Below, piece after piece: positions 18,131 through 27,600 of a stretch of DNA of 39,287 bases; within the stretch, counting starts at the first letter, position 1, and each line of letters starts with the position of its first letter. Position numbers and translations under genes: made by a program. This DNA comes from an uncultured Alistipes sp. (GTDB lineage Bacteria > Bacteroidota > Bacteroidia > Bacteroidales > Rikenellaceae): NCBI GenBank assembly GCA_937895825.1, contig CALBKP010000123.1, positions 1 to 39,287 of the forward strand, in the 5' to 3' direction. Under the pieces are notes generated by a model. That model searched no databases. It had not been told where the DNA came from and saw only the letters and a program-made list of their open reading frames with translations.

Positions 18131-18730
18131 ATGTATAGGGTAGGCATCACAGGAGGTATCGGCTCGGGTAAGAGCCTTGTATGTTCGATGCTTGAGGAGC
18201 GTGGCGTTGCCATATATAACTCGGATAGCCGCGCTAAGGGGCTTATGACCCACGATGAAGCACTCCGTGCGGCACTCGTTGCACGCTTTGGTGCTGAGGT
18301 CTATACGTCGGAGGGCATCAATCGACGCTACTTGGCCGAACGAGTGTTCTCTAAGCCCGATGAGCTCAAGGCGCTGAATGATATCGTTCACCCCGCGGTT
18401 ATGGGTGATTTTGACCGTTGGGCTGAGAGGCAGAAGGGCGATTACGTGGTGCTGGAGTCGGCTATTCTTTTCGAGGCTCACCTGGAAGATAGGGTTGATT
18501 GTGTCGTTGCTGTCATGTCGCCCGAGGCGTTACGCTTGGAGCGTGCCATGAGCCGTGATGGTGCTACGCGCGAGCAGATAGTGAGCCGTATGCGTAACCA
18601 GATTACGGACGAGGAGCGTGCCGATCGCTCGAAATATGCCATCGTAAATATAGACATGGAGGATCTCCGTGAGGATGTTGAGCAACTACATAGACGACTA
18701 AGCTATGATGCTATCTCCAACAAACATTGA
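18131..18730 (+). CDS. coaE: Dephospho-CoA kinase
   Basis: Catalyses the last step of coenzyme A synthesis, ATP-dependent phosphorylation of dephospho-CoA. The 199-aa product from the ATG at 18131 matches family length. The open frame continues upstream to 18065, but those residues overlap the YbbR gene and have no family match. The Walker A GGIGSGKS is at residues 8-15, followed by the CoA-domain features HPAVM and VLESAILFE and the lid region RAMSRDGATREQI. The end overlaps folP by 26 nt. Confidence 0.95.
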   Translation: MYRVGITGGIGSGKSLVCSMLEERGVAIYNSDSRAKGLMTHDEALRAALVARFGAEVYTSEGINRRYLAERVFSKPDELKALNDIVHPAVMGDFDRWAERQKGDYVVLESAILFEAHLEDRVDCVVAVMSPEALRLERAMSRDGATREQIVSRMRNQITDEERADRSKYAIVNIDMEDLREDVEQLHRRLSYDAISNKH

Positions 18731-19541
18731 TCTACGGGATAGCCATGTTATGGCTATCATCAACGTTACACCCGACTCGTTTTATGGCGCAAGCCGTCGT
18801 AGTTCGGCCGATGAGGTGCGTTGTGCTGTTGAGTTGGCTGTTGCCGATGGTGCTACGATTGTGGATATAGGTGGCTACTCCTCGCGCCCAGGTGCTGCGG
18901 AGGTAGATACCGAGGAGGAGTGGCGACGTGTACGTATGGGGCTTCAGGCTGTGGCTGATGCGAGTGTGGACGTTGTCGTGTCGATTGACACCTTCCGCTC
19001 TGATGTTGTACGTAGGGCGTATGAGGAGTTTGGCGAGTTTATCGTAAACGATATTTCAGCTGGCGAGATTGATGATAAGATGGTTGGCGAGGTTGCGCGC
19101 TTAGCTCTGCCGTATGTCGCTATGCACATGCGCGGCCTACCGCAGACGATGCAGACGATGACCTATTATGGGTCAGGCGTTGTGCGCGAGGTGAGAGAGT
19201 ATCTACTTGGCCGTGCCGAGGAGCTACAACGTGCTGGTATTGCGCACGAGAAGATTATCCTCGACCCGGGTTTTGGCTTTGCTAAGAGCGTGGAGCAGAA
19301 CTACGAGTTGTTCCGCGGACTCGACGAGATAAGGGCATTGGGCTATCCACTCCTTGTAGGTGTATCGCGCAAGTCGATGATATATAAGCCGCTTGGCATC
19401 ACTTCCGAGGAGGCACTCCCCGGGTCGTTGGCCTTGGCGTGGGAGGCATTAGCTACGGGTGCCGCAATACTTCGCGTACACGATGTAGCTGCCACACGCC
19501 AGATTCTTGAAGTAAGAAAATACTATAACCTAATGCAATGA
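18705..19541 (+). CDS. folP: Dihydropteroate synthase
   Basis: Condenses p-aminobenzoate with dihydropterin pyrophosphate in folate synthesis and is the sulfonamide target. The 278-aa TIM-barrel has INVTPDSF (19-26), DIGGYSSRPGA, SIDTFRSDV, NDISAGEID, AMHMRG, ILDPGFGFAKSVEQN and VGVSRKSMI, all expected DHPS motifs. Starts at 18705 or 18708 are equally possible. It overlaps coaE upstream and lolD by the 4-nt ATGA downstream, so it is translationally coupled. Confidence 0.96.
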   Translation: MMLSPTNIDLRDSHVMAIINVTPDSFYGASRRSSADEVRCAVELAVADGATIVDIGGYSSRPGAAEVDTEEEWRRVRMGLQAVADASVDVVVSIDTFRSDVVRRAYEEFGEFIVNDISAGEIDDKMVGEVARLALPYVAMHMRGLPQTMQTMTYYGSGVVREVREYLLGRAEELQRAGIAHEKIILDPGFGFAKSVEQNYELFRGLDEIRALGYPLLVGVSRKSMIYKPLGITSEEALPGSLALAWEALATGAAILRVHDVAATRQILEVRKYYNLMQ

Positions 19542-20191
19542 TTGAGGTTCGTAATATAGTTAAACGCTTTGGCTCGCTTGAGGTTTTACACGGTGTGTCA
19601 ATGAGCGTTACGCGCGGCGAGATTGTATCTATCGTTGGAGCCAGTGGTGCAGGAAAGACAACGCTCTTGCAGATTATTGGCTCGTTGATGTCTGCCGACG
19701 AGGGAGAGGTGCTTGTTGATGGAGTCGCGCTAAGTGGCATGGATGACGATGCGCTCTCTACGTTTCGTAATCGTCACATAGGTTTCATCTTTCAGTCGTA
19801 CCACCTCTTGGCAGAGTTTACCGCTTTGGAGAATGTAATGATGCCTATGCTTATTGCAGGTGTTACGCGTGGTGAGGCCGAGAGGCGTGGCCGTGAGCTG
19901 CTGGACATGGTGCAGATGTCGCACCGCGTGGATCATAAACCCTCGGCACTGTCGGGTGGCGAGCAGCAGCGTGTAGCCATAGCACGTGCCCTTGCAAACA
20001 ACCCTACGGTGGTACTTGCCGATGAGCCTACGGGTAATCTCGATACGGCTACCCGCGATGAGATACAACGACTATTTTTTGAACTTCGTGACCGAATGGG
20101 GCAAACATTTATCATCGTTACGCACGATGAGACGCTGGCCGAGATGTCGGATCGTAAGATACAGATGAGCGATGGCAACATTATATTGTGA
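19538..20191 (+). CDS. LolD-type ABC transporter ATPase
   Basis: A 217-aa ATPase with Walker [10 protein letters not shown] (34-42), Q-loop FQSYHLL, signature LSGGEQQR (138-145), Walker [13 protein letters not shown] (158-169) and switch His in VTHDE. Sequence style and length fit the MacB/LolD subfamily, which energises lipoprotein release from the inner membrane through LolC/E permeases. No permease gene is next to it, which is common for this ATPase in Bacteroidota, so assignment to the Lol system rather than another MacB/FtsE-like exporter is an inference. Confidence 0.85.
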   Translation: MIEVRNIVKRFGSLEVLHGVSMSVTRGEIVSIVGASGAGKTTLLQIIGSLMSADEGEVLVDGVALSGMDDDALSTFRNRHIGFIFQSYHLLAEFTALENVMMPMLIAGVTRGEAERRGRELLDMVQMSHRVDHKPSALSGGEQQRVAIARALANNPTVVLADEPTGNLDTATRDEIQRLFFELRDRMGQTFIIVTHDETLAEMSDRKIQMSDGNIIL

Positions 20192-20192
20192 T

Positions 20193-20963
20193 ATGAGCCA
20201 CGACGAGATGCGTGAGCTACTGGAGCGTCTGCATGACGAGTTTAATAACGAGAATTTTATCGAGGCAGATCCTATCAGTGTGCCTCACTCGTTTAGTGCT
20301 ACGCCCGACCGCGAGATTGCGGGATTCCTTGCTGCCACCATTGCGTGGGGTAACCGTAGGGCTATTGTTAAGAGTGCACACCGTATGATGCACTATATGG
20401 ATAATACCCCCCACGACTTTGTTATGAATGCCTCGGACAAAGAGATCGAGAAGCTGTGTTCGTACGTGCATCGTACGTTTAACGGTGGCGACTTCCAGGA
20501 TTTTGTACGCTCACTGCGCCATATATACCGTGGTTGGGGTAGTATGGGTAATTATTTCGAGCAGGGCTATATAAAACATCAAGACCTGCGCCCCGTACTC
20601 TCAGAGTTCCGCCGCGATTTCCTCTCAATCCCACATAATACACATGCCGATAAACACCTTTCATCAATAGATAAGGGTGCTGCGTGCAAACGTTTGTGTA
20701 TGTACCTTCGCTGGATGGTGCGCCACGATGATTATGGCGTGGACTTCGGCCTATGGCGCAAGATCCCGATGTCGGCACTCTATATGCCGCTCGATATACA
20801 TACAGGACGTATGGGGCGTAGCCTCGGATTGTTGCAGCGTAAGCAGAGCGATTGGAAGGCTGTCGAGGAGCTTACGGCTACGCTTCGTAGGTTCTCGGAG
20901 GATGATCCCGTGCGTTATGACTATGCTCTCTTTGGCGTGGGTATCTCAGGTATGTTTGACTAA
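20193..20963 (+). CDS. TIGR02757 (DUF2400) family protein
   Basis: The ATG at 20193 comes 1 nt after the lolD stop and gives 256 aa. The frame opens earlier at 20172 inside lolD, but that start adds residues without support. Family features include [34 protein letters not shown] sequence near the N-terminus, [13 protein letters not shown], and [14 protein letters not shown] near the C-terminus. The pattern resembles a HhH-like helical protein related to DNA glycosylase folds, but no activity is established. It belongs to the ybbR-trmN6 operon. Confidence 0.8.
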   Translation: MSHDEMRELLERLHDEFNNENFIEADPISVPHSFSATPDREIAGFLAATIAWGNRRAIVKSAHRMMHYMDNTPHDFVMNASDKEIEKLCSYVHRTFNGGDFQDFVRSLRHIYRGWGSMGNYFEQGYIKHQDLRPVLSEFRRDFLSIPHNTHADKHLSSIDKGAACKRLCMYLRWMVRHDDYGVDFGLWRKIPMSALYMPLDIHTGRMGRSLGLLQRKQSDWKAVEELTATLRRFSEDDPVRYDYALFGVGISGMFD

Positions 20964-20974
20964 TACAAAGGGCT

Positions 20975-21673
20975 ATGTTTCGTTTTAAGCACTTCGAGAT
21001 TGATGATAGCCTTTCAGCTATGAAGATAGGCACTGATGGTGTGCTCTTAGGTGCTTGGGCGAGGGTTGATGGATGCAGTTCGGTGTTGGACGTGGGCACT
21101 GGAACGGGGCTTATAGCCTTGATGGTTGCCCAGCGCAGTGTTCAGGCGACGATTACGGCCATTGATATTGATGCAGCCGCCGCATCCGAGGCTCGACATA
21201 ATGCTGATGGCTCGCCGTGGGGTGAACGTATCGTTACGCTCCATGCCGATGTTCGTAGTTATAGCCCTTCGCAACGCTTTGACCACATAGTATCCAATCC
21301 CCCATATTTTGTTGACTCAATGCTCTCGCCCGATGTGGCAAGGAGCGTGGCGCGTCATACAACGTCGCTATCGTTTGAAGAGTTGGTCGATGCGGCCGAG
21401 CGTCTGCTTTGCGATGGCGGACGACTCAGCGTGGTGCTCCCAGTTGATGGCGCAGCGCGATTCCGTCGTGTGGCCTTTGGTCGTCTGTGGCTCAGTCGCC
21501 AGTGCGATGTCTATTCACGCGATGGGGAGATGCCAAAGCGTGTGCTGATGGAGTTTGTGCGTACTACGGAGCCGCAGATGCCCCGATGCGATACCATTGC
21601 CATCTACGACGCGAATGGAGGTTACACCGAGAAATATCGTTGTCTTACTGAGGATTTTTATCTGTCGTTTTGA
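20975..21673 (+). CDS. trmN6: tRNA1(Val) adenine-37 N6-methyltransferase
   Basis: A 232-aa class I SAM methyltransferase of the YfiC/TrmN6 group that modifies A37 next to the anticodon of tRNA-Val. It begins with the group's FRFKHFEI..MKIGTDGVLLGAWA pattern. The SAM motif DVGTGTGL is at 39-46, the acidic ribose-binding DID at 64-66 and the amino-methyltransferase motif NPPY at 108-111. It is last in the operon. Its stop codon overlaps the -33 box of the next promoter. Confidence 0.92.
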   Translation: MFRFKHFEIDDSLSAMKIGTDGVLLGAWARVDGCSSVLDVGTGTGLIALMVAQRSVQATITAIDIDAAAASEARHNADGSPWGERIVTLHADVRSYSPSQRFDHIVSNPPYFVDSMLSPDVARSVARHTTSLSFEELVDAAERLLCDGGRLSVVLPVDGAARFRRVAFGRLWLSRQCDVYSRDGEMPKRVLMEFVRTTEPQMPRCDTIAIYDANGGYTEKYRCLTEDFYLSF

Positions 21674-21699
21674 GATTTCGAAAAAAATAAGTATATTTG
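21669..21699 (+). promoter_or_regulatory. Promoter of the DUF4831 gene
   Basis: TTTG (21669-21672) overlaps the trmN6 stop codon. TATATTTG (21692-21699) follows after 19 nt and is 26 nt from the ATG. No terminator separates the two units. Confidence 0.85.
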
Positions 21700-21725
21700 T
21701 CGAATAAGCCAAAAAACTACGAGCT

Positions 21726-22595
21726 ATGAGAAAACTAACGTTTATAATCGCCACACTTATCCTTGCTGCCGTGGCTGTAGATGCCTCGGCGCAACAGGTT
21801 GTAAAGAAGCGTGTAGGTGTATATAAGGAGAATGGAAATGTTGTCGTTGCCGAGGCTGTCACGACACTCGTCCTCGATGTTACTGTCGAGCGCGAGGAGT
21901 TTGTACCGGGCCCTTATGCTCGCTATGCACAGAAGCTGCTCGGTAAGCGTGCATCGCTGGTTGAAAGGGTGCAGTATAATGTTGTTGGCGCTGACATTGC
22001 TGTCTTGGCTGATGATGCATTCTACGCTAAGCCAAATGTTGATAATGGCTCTGTGACAGTTGCAGCTGCTGAGGAGTTGTTGCAGGTGGATCGTATGTCA
22101 TCTATCGAGAAGAGCCCCGATGCTCAGGCTGATAGCGCGGCTGACCAGATCTTTGCACTTCGTAGCGCACGTCTGGAGTTGATTAGCGGTGAACTGGGTG
22201 ATGGTGTCTTTGGCGGAGGCCTTGAGAGTGCCCTTAACGAGATTAACCGCCTTGAGCAGGCATACTTGGAACTATTCTATGGCAAGCGTACGGTTACCTG
22301 CTCTACGCACCGTGTGCTAATAGATATTGAGCATAGTAATAAGTCGTACGTGGCCGCCCGTTTTAGCTCGGATGATGGTCTTGTATCGAAGAATGATGTT
22401 GCGGGCGAGTTGCTTATGGTTACGATTAATCCAAGCAATATGGACTATCCGTATGGCGATGATAAGGGTGTTGTTGCCTATTGTTACGCTAACAACTCGG
22501 AGGTTATTGTGTCGCTCGGTCAGACAGAGCTTGTTAAGCGTATCTTGCCTATCTATGAGTTTGGTGAGATGGTGATGTATGCAAATCCCAGATAG
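21726..22595 (+). CDS. DUF4831 family exported protein
   Basis: The 289-aa protein has a signal peptide (about residues 1-22, ending VDASAQ). It carries the DUF4831 hallmark (VPGPYARYAQKLLG, residues about 59-73) followed by the VNVVGADIAVLADD-like strand region and a domain with QIFALRSARLELISGE. The family is found in Bacteroidetes and has no known function; export suggests a periplasmic or outer-membrane role. The next gene starts inside or immediately after its stop codon. Confidence 0.85.
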   Translation: MRKLTFIIATLILAAVAVDASAQQVVKKRVGVYKENGNVVVAEAVTTLVLDVTVEREEFVPGPYARYAQKLLGKRASLVERVQYNVVGADIAVLADDAFYAKPNVDNGSVTVAAAEELLQVDRMSSIEKSPDAQADSAADQIFALRSARLELISGELGDGVFGGGLESALNEINRLEQAYLELFYGKRTVTCSTHRVLIDIEHSNKSYVAARFSSDDGLVSKNDVAGELLMVTINPSNMDYPYGDDKGVVAYCYANNSEVIVSLGQTELVKRILPIYEFGEMVMYANPR

Positions 22596-22596
22596 T

Positions 22597-23241
22597 ATGG
22601 ATAATACCCAGAGAATGATATCGTTGCTCGGCCGTCTGCGTAAGCAAATGAATGGCGCTGTGGCAGAGAGCATGGCCACCGATGGTCAGGCCTACGGTCT
22701 GAATTATGGCGTTAGCATCGCCACGATTCGTGAGATTGTAGCCACCGAGGAGCGCGATTACGACTTTGCGAAGTATCTCTATCGTCAGCAGGTGCGCGAG
22801 CTTAAGTTGGCTGCGTGCCATTTAGCCGATCCTAAGAGCGTAGATGTCAACGAGTTCCCCTTCTGGTCGCGCGGCATAGCTAACGCCGAGCTCGCCGAGG
22901 AGTTGGCCTTTGCATTGTTATCGAAGATATACGATATCAACTCGTTGATGGGCGTGTGGTCTACTGAGAGTAACGAGATGATAGCTTACGCAGCACTTAT
23001 GGCGGCATCGCGCAATGAGCGCACAACCTCGGAGGTGGCATTCATTGCGTCGGAGAAGGCCGTTAAGGCAAATCCCGATTCGAGATATATCGCTAATGGT
23101 GTTGTTGCGCTTATGTGCTACGTTGCCTCGCGCGATAAGTCGGTGCGTATAGGCATCCCCTCGCTCTTAGAGAGCATGTCCGATTGCCGCGCCAAGGCTA
23201 TCATTGCCGAGGAGCTTGAGTGGAGAATGGAGTATTTATAG
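22597..23241 (+). CDS. AlkD-like DNA alkylation repair protein
   Basis: The helical protein (214 aa from the ATG at 22597, 1 nt after the DUF4831 stop; 220 aa from 22579) has the pattern of Bacteroidetes AlkD-like proteins: NYGVSIATIREI, then DYDFAKYLYRQQVRELKLAACHLADP, then HEAT-like helical repeats. AlkD enzymes excise N3- and N7-alkylpurines without base flipping. I cannot confirm the catalytic Asp and Trp positions by eye, so it may be a non-catalytic relative. It is coupled to the DUF4831 gene. Confidence 0.65.
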   Translation: MDNTQRMISLLGRLRKQMNGAVAESMATDGQAYGLNYGVSIATIREIVATEERDYDFAKYLYRQQVRELKLAACHLADPKSVDVNEFPFWSRGIANAELAEELAFALLSKIYDINSLMGVWSTESNEMIAYAALMAASRNERTTSEVAFIASEKAVKANPDSRYIANGVVALMCYVASRDKSVRIGIPSLLESMSDCRAKAIIAEELEWRMEYL

Positions 23242-23275
23242 TGCGCCATAAAATCAGGAAGAATTACATCCATCC

Positions 23276-23596
23276 TCAGTACATCTTCAATCGTTGGCGG
23301 TGGATAGCTTCGATGATATGGTTATAGCTAACAATTCCGCTATCGCGCCAGAGCACCTCACCGCGGCGAAAGAGTATAAAGGTGGGTACGGCAACGATGT
23401 TGTAGTGGCGTACCAGCGGGATACTCGATATGGCGGAGGTGTCGACGCGAACGAGCGTGACTAAGTCGCCCATGGCCAGTGCTATGCGGTCGAGCGTGGG
23501 GTCCATCGCACGGCATGCACCACACCACGTGGCGTAGAAGTCGATGAGTGTGAGGCGTTCGGAGGATACGAGGTTATTGAAGTCGGATGTTTTCAT
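23276..23596 (-). CDS. Thioredoxin-like protein
   Basis: The 106-aa single-domain thioredoxin fold has active site WCGACRAM (Cys25, Cys28) and cis-proline motif VAVPTFILFRRGE. The usual CGPC is CGAC here, which in studied variants shifts redox potential. No signal peptide is seen, so it is cytosolic. It is convergent with the AlkD-like gene and separated from radA upstream by a terminator, so it should have its own promoter. Confidence 0.9.
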   Translation of the reverse strand: MKTSDFNNLVSSERLTLIDFYATWCGACRAMDPTLDRIALAMGDLVTLVRVDTSAISSIPLVRHYNIVAVPTFILFRRGEVLWRDSGIVSYNHIIEAIHRQRLKMY

Positions 23597-23640
23597 GCGC
23601 TAATCGTTTACCACTCGCACATCAAAATCTATACCGATAA

Positions 23641-23681
23641 AACAAGAGCAACGAAAAAGGACTCTCTTCGTTGCTCTTGTT
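23641..23681 (-). terminator. Intrinsic terminator after radA operon
   Basis: A perfect 14-bp stem pairs AACAAGAGCAACGA (23641-23654) with TCGTTGCTCTTGTT (23668-23681). On the minus strand the stem is followed by T residues. It ends the dLytM-dxr-rseP-radA transcript. Confidence 0.85.
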
Positions 23682-23704
23682 GTCGCTCTATGTGTCGTTA
23701 ATAG

Positions 23705-25066
23705 CTAATTAAACAATGCTTTGGGTAGCTCCTCAATGCTTGAGATAAATACTACGTCGATGCCCTTCGGGCACTTTATGCTCTTCTCTGCGTAGCCCGA
23801 AACGACGATGCGCTTAAAGCCCAAGCGTGCCGCCTCAAGTATGCGTTGCTCGGTGCGTGGCGCAGGGCGCACCTCGCCCGAGAGTCCAATCTCGCCAGCG
23901 CAACATACGCCCTCCATCAGCGGACGGTCGTAGTACGACGATATGATGGCGGCTATCACGGCGAGATCCATGCCTGTATCTGCTACTTTGAAGCCTCCGG
24001 CAAAGTTAAGGAATACATCCTTCTGGAACATCTTCATCCCCACACGCTTCTCCAGTACGGCAAGCAACATATTTAGGCGACGTTGGTCGAAGCCCGTTGT
24101 AGAACGCTGTGGCGTACCGTATGCTGCACCGCTGACCAATGCCTGCACCTCGATAAGATAGGGTCGTAGTCCGTCGACAGCAGCACCAACGGAGCAGCCA
24201 GCGAGGGGCTCGTCGTAGTGCGTTAGGAGTATCTCTGATGGGTTGGCCACCTCCTTAAGTCCCGAGTCGCGCATCTCAAATACGCCAATCTCAAACGTAG
24301 CACCAAAGCGGTTTTTTATACCTCGAAGTATTCGGTATGTATGGTTGCCATCACCCTCGAACTGAAGTACAACATCGACGATATGTTCTAAGATCTTGGG
24401 GCCAGCGATGGTGCCATCCTTAGTGATGTGACCGATGATAAATATGGCTATGCCGTAGCTCTTGGCCACCTTTAGCAGTGTTGCAGCACATTCGCGCACC
24501 TGCGTAACACTTCCTGGCGATGACTCCACGAGGTCGGTAGATATGGTCTGTATCGAGTCGATGATGACGAGGTCGGGGCGTAGCTCCTCAATCTGTGCTA
24601 CGATATTTTCGAGTAATGTCTCGGTAAAGACAGTACACTCCTCGTTGTGTATGCCTATGCGTGTTGCACGCATCTTTATCTGTTCGGCCGACTCCTCGCC
24701 CGAAACGTAGAGTGTGCGTAGCCCGTTATCCGTCAGAGCAAGTTGCAGCGATAGCGTTGATTTACCGATGCCTGGCTCACCACCCAAGAGTACCAACGAG
24801 CCAGGTACTATGCCGCCACCGAGTACGCGGTTAACCTCGGCGTTGCCAGTGTTTATGCGCTTGACACTCTCTGAGGTGATATCTTGTACCTTGCGCGGCT
24901 CCGACTTAGGTACAGATGCCACACGCGCAGCCACCGACGACGATTCTTTCTGAACGATATGTTCGGTGATGGTGTTCCACTCGCCGCAGGCGGGGCAGCG
25001 CCCCATCCATTTGGAAGTCTCATTTCCGCATGAGGTACAGAAGTATGCTCGTTTTACCTTGGCCAT
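23705..25066 (-). CDS. radA: DNA repair protein RadA (Sms)
   Basis: A RecA-like helicase that drives branch migration during recombination and repair. The 453-aa chain has an N-terminal C4 zinc finger (Cys10, Cys13, Cys24, Cys27), Walker A GGEPGIGKST (95-104), the RadA-specific KNRFG motif near residue 252 and a Lon-like C-terminal domain (about 280-453, with GMDLAVIAAIISS). The stop is followed by an intrinsic terminator. It lies 5 nt after rseP. Confidence 0.97.
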   Translation of the reverse strand: MAKVKRAYFCTSCGNETSKWMGRCPACGEWNTITEHIVQKESSSVAARVASVPKSEPRKVQDITSESVKRINTGNAEVNRVLGGGIVPGSLVLLGGEPGIGKSTLSLQLALTDNGLRTLYVSGEESAEQIKMRATRIGIHNEECTVFTETLLENIVAQIEELRPDLVIIDSIQTISTDLVESSPGSVTQVRECAATLLKVAKSYGIAIFIIGHITKDGTIAGPKILEHIVDVVLQFEGDGNHTYRILRGIKNRFGATFEIGVFEMRDSGLKEVANPSEILLTHYDEPLAGCSVGAAVDGLRPYLIEVQALVSGAAYGTPQRSTTGFDQRRLNMLLAVLEKRVGMKMFQKDVFLNFAGGFKVADTGMDLAVIAAIISSYYDRPLMEGVCCAGEIGLSGEVRPAPRTEQRILEAARLGFKRIVVSGYAEKSIKCPKGIDVVFISSIEELPKALFN

Positions 25067-25071
25067 AATGC

Positions 25072-26388
25072 TTAACTAAATAGTCGTACGATGTCGCTAC
25101 CGTTGGCGTAAAGCATAAGCAGGAGAAGGAAACCGAGACCTATATATTGTAGAATCTCGAGGAACTTATCGCTTGGCTTACGGCGTGTTACAATCTCCCA
25201 TATGGTGACAAGAGCGTGGCCACCATCAAGACCTGGAATAGGTAGCAGGTTCATGATGGCCAGAACGACAGATATAAACGCCGTGAGCGACCAGAAGCTC
25301 TGCCAGCTCCACTCCTTGGGAAAGATGCTGCCTATGGCGATGAAGCCACCAAGTTCCTTATAGCCCTTAGTCTCGGGGTTAACGATCATCTTAAGCTGAT
25401 CCCAGTACGATACGACCTTATCCCATGTAAACGCTGCACCAGCAGGTATCGACTCCCAGAAACCGTACTCGCGTGTGCGAGGTTCGATCATCTTTACGCT
25501 TACGCCCATGCGTGCATCCTCGCCGATGGGTACGTTTAGCTCCAACACCTCGCCGTTGCGCTCAACCTCGATAGCTATGCTCTGGTTGGCATAGGCCTGA
25601 AGCATCTCCTTGCCATGTACGAAGTCCACGACGGGCTCACCAGCAATACTCAGAACCTTGTCACCCGACTGAAGCCCCGCAGCTGCAGCACTATCCGTAT
25701 CTACGGTTTTGATCTCAAAGGGGAGGAATACCATGCAGAAATCCCTAAACTCGCCCGACTCGCGCGTAGCAACAAGCTCCGAGAGAGGAAGTGTGATGTC
25801 TATATTCTCCTTGTCACGAGCTACGGTCACAGTGCGGTCGTCATCGGCAATGATGAGCTTCTCGCGTATCTCCATGATGTTTTCAATACCTTCGCCGTCG
25901 ATTGCAACGATGCGGTCACCATCCACAAAGCCGAGACCCTCAGCACGCTCGTTGAAGACGTAGCCGTTCACCACATCGTTGTTGTGGATGTAGCTCGTTC
26001 CCCAGGTGTAGAGTATGCCAGAGTAGATTACAATAGCGAGGATGATGTTCATAATGATACCTGCAAGCATCACGATAAGACGCTGCCATGCGGGTTTTGT
26101 GCGGAACTCCCAGGGCTTGGGCTCCTCCTTCATCTGATCAACATTCATCGACTCGTCAATCATACCGGCCAACGATACATAGCCACCCATCGGCAACCAA
26201 CCGATACCATACTCCGTGTTGCCGATCTGACGCTTGTAGAGTGTGAACCAGGGGTTGAAGAAGAGGTAGAACTTCTCAACACGTATGCCAAACATGCGTG
26301 CCGTGATATAGTGGCCAAACTCATGGATTAGAACGAGTAGCGAGAGTGAAGCAAAGAATTGTAGAACCTGAATAAGTATTCCGCTCAT
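25072..26388 (-). CDS. rseP: RseP site-2 zinc metalloprotease
   Basis: An intramembrane M50 protease that cleaves transmembrane anti-sigma factors or remnant signal peptides. The 438-aa chain has HEFGH (residues 22-26) in TM1, a PDZ domain pair in the middle (about 130-300, with AAAAGLQSGDKVLSIAGEP) and the second active-site motif NLLPIPGLDGG near residue 385, followed by the last TM helices. It sits 37 nt after dxr, a linkage conserved in many bacteria. Confidence 0.95.
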   Translation of the reverse strand: MSGILIQVLQFFASLSLLVLIHEFGHYITARMFGIRVEKFYLFFNPWFTLYKRQIGNTEYGIGWLPMGGYVSLAGMIDESMNVDQMKEEPKPWEFRTKPAWQRLIVMLAGIIMNIILAIVIYSGILYTWGTSYIHNNDVVNGYVFNERAEGLGFVDGDRIVAIDGEGIENIMEIREKLIIADDDRTVTVARDKENIDITLPLSELVATRESGEFRDFCMVFLPFEIKTVDTDSAAAAGLQSGDKVLSIAGEPVVDFVHGKEMLQAYANQSIAIEVERNGEVLELNVPIGEDARMGVSVKMIEPRTREYGFWESIPAGAAFTWDKVVSYWDQLKMIVNPETKGYKELGGFIAIGSIFPKEWSWQSFWSLTAFISVVLAIMNLLPIPGLDGGHALVTIWEIVTRRKPSDKFLEILQYIGLGFLLLLMLYANGSDIVRLFS

Positions 26389-26425
26389 AGTCTGTTTTCT
26401 GTTTTACGTAGTTTATGTATTACTC

Positions 26426-27589
26426 TTATTTTCTGTTGTTTAGGTATCTTAAGGCAAGCTCACGTGCCTCGTCATTTGAGAGGTCGTAGTCCGCAAGCAT
26501 GGGGGTGGCTACAAACGATGCATTATCCAGCGCATAGCGTATTGCACCCACAATATCTGTATAGCGGCACTCACGCTTAAGGAAGGCTGCAACAGCCACC
26601 TCATTTGCGCCATTCATCGTGCATGCTGCTGTGCCACCACGTTCAAGACACTCATAGGCAATGTCGAGTGCGGGGTATTTCTCGCGGTCGGGAGCCGAGA
26701 ACGAGAGTGTGGGGTAGTCCAAGATGGAGAAGTGCTCCATGGCCTCCTTTGCACGCTCGGGGTATAGCAGGGCGTAGCTTATCGGTGTGTGCATATCGGC
26801 ATTGCCGAGTTGTGCCTTAACTGAGCCGTCAGTAAATTCCACCATCGAGTGAACGATAGATTGCGGGTGGATGACAACCTTGATGCGCTCGGGCTCGATG
26901 TCGAAGAGCCAGCGTGCCTCGATTACCTCGAAGCCCTTGTTTACGAGCGTAGCCGAGTCGATGGTTATCTTTGCACCCATCGACCACTGAGGATGTTTCA
27001 ATGCCACCTCGGGTGTGACCTCGGCGAGCTTCTCGCGTGATATATCGCGTAGGGCTCCGCCGCTACATGTGATTATAAGGTTGTGTATGCTCTCACGACG
27101 TTCTCCCTCCAAGCATTGCATGATTGCCGAGTGCTCGGAGTCTATGGGGAGAAGGTCTATGCCTCTACGTCGTACTGCCGACATGATAATATCGCCACCG
27201 ACAACCAACGTCTCCTTGTTTGCCAACGCTATGCGCTTGCCACTCTCAATGGCAGCAGCTGTGGGGTGAAGACCGGCGTAACCAACGAGGGCATTTACGA
27301 TGGTGTCACTGCGGTAGCTACGCGCTACATGAGTGATGGCATCGCTGCCTGCAAGTACCTCTATCGTAGTGTCGGCAAGTGCTGCCTTAAGTTCTGAATA
27401 ATGGCTCTCATCGCCAATAACGACACTCTCTGCGCCAAACTCACGCGCCTGAGCTGCCAGCTCGCGCCAGCGATTGTGTGCCACAAGCGATGACACCTTG
27501 AAACGCTCTGGGTTGCGTCGTATGATATCTAAGGTCTGTACTCCTATCGAGCCAGTAGAGCCGAGAATCGTTACCTTTTCAATTGCCAT
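26426..27589 (-). CDS. dxr: 1-deoxy-D-xylulose 5-phosphate reductoisomerase
   Basis: Makes 2-C-methyl-D-erythritol 4-phosphate, the committed step of the MEP isoprenoid pathway, using NADPH. The 387-aa chain has the nucleotide-binding GSTGSIG (10-16), NKETLV, the metal-binding region PIDSEHSAIMQCL and the HPQWSMGAKITIDSATLVNKGFEVIEA block. It sits between the LytM-like gene (11 nt upstream) and rseP. Confidence 0.97.
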   Translation of the reverse strand: MAIEKVTILGSTGSIGVQTLDIIRRNPERFKVSSLVAHNRWRELAAQAREFGAESVVIGDESHYSELKAALADTTIEVLAGSDAITHVARSYRSDTIVNALVGYAGLHPTAAAIESGKRIALANKETLVVGGDIIMSAVRRRGIDLLPIDSEHSAIMQCLEGERRESIHNLIITCSGGALRDISREKLAEVTPEVALKHPQWSMGAKITIDSATLVNKGFEVIEARWLFDIEPERIKVVIHPQSIVHSMVEFTDGSVKAQLGNADMHTPISYALLYPERAKEAMEHFSILDYPTLSFSAPDREKYPALDIAYECLERGGTAACTMNGANEVAVAAFLKRECRYTDIVGAIRYALDNASFVATPMLADYDLSNDEARELALRYLNNRK

Positions 27590-27600
27590 AGTCCCGTAGT

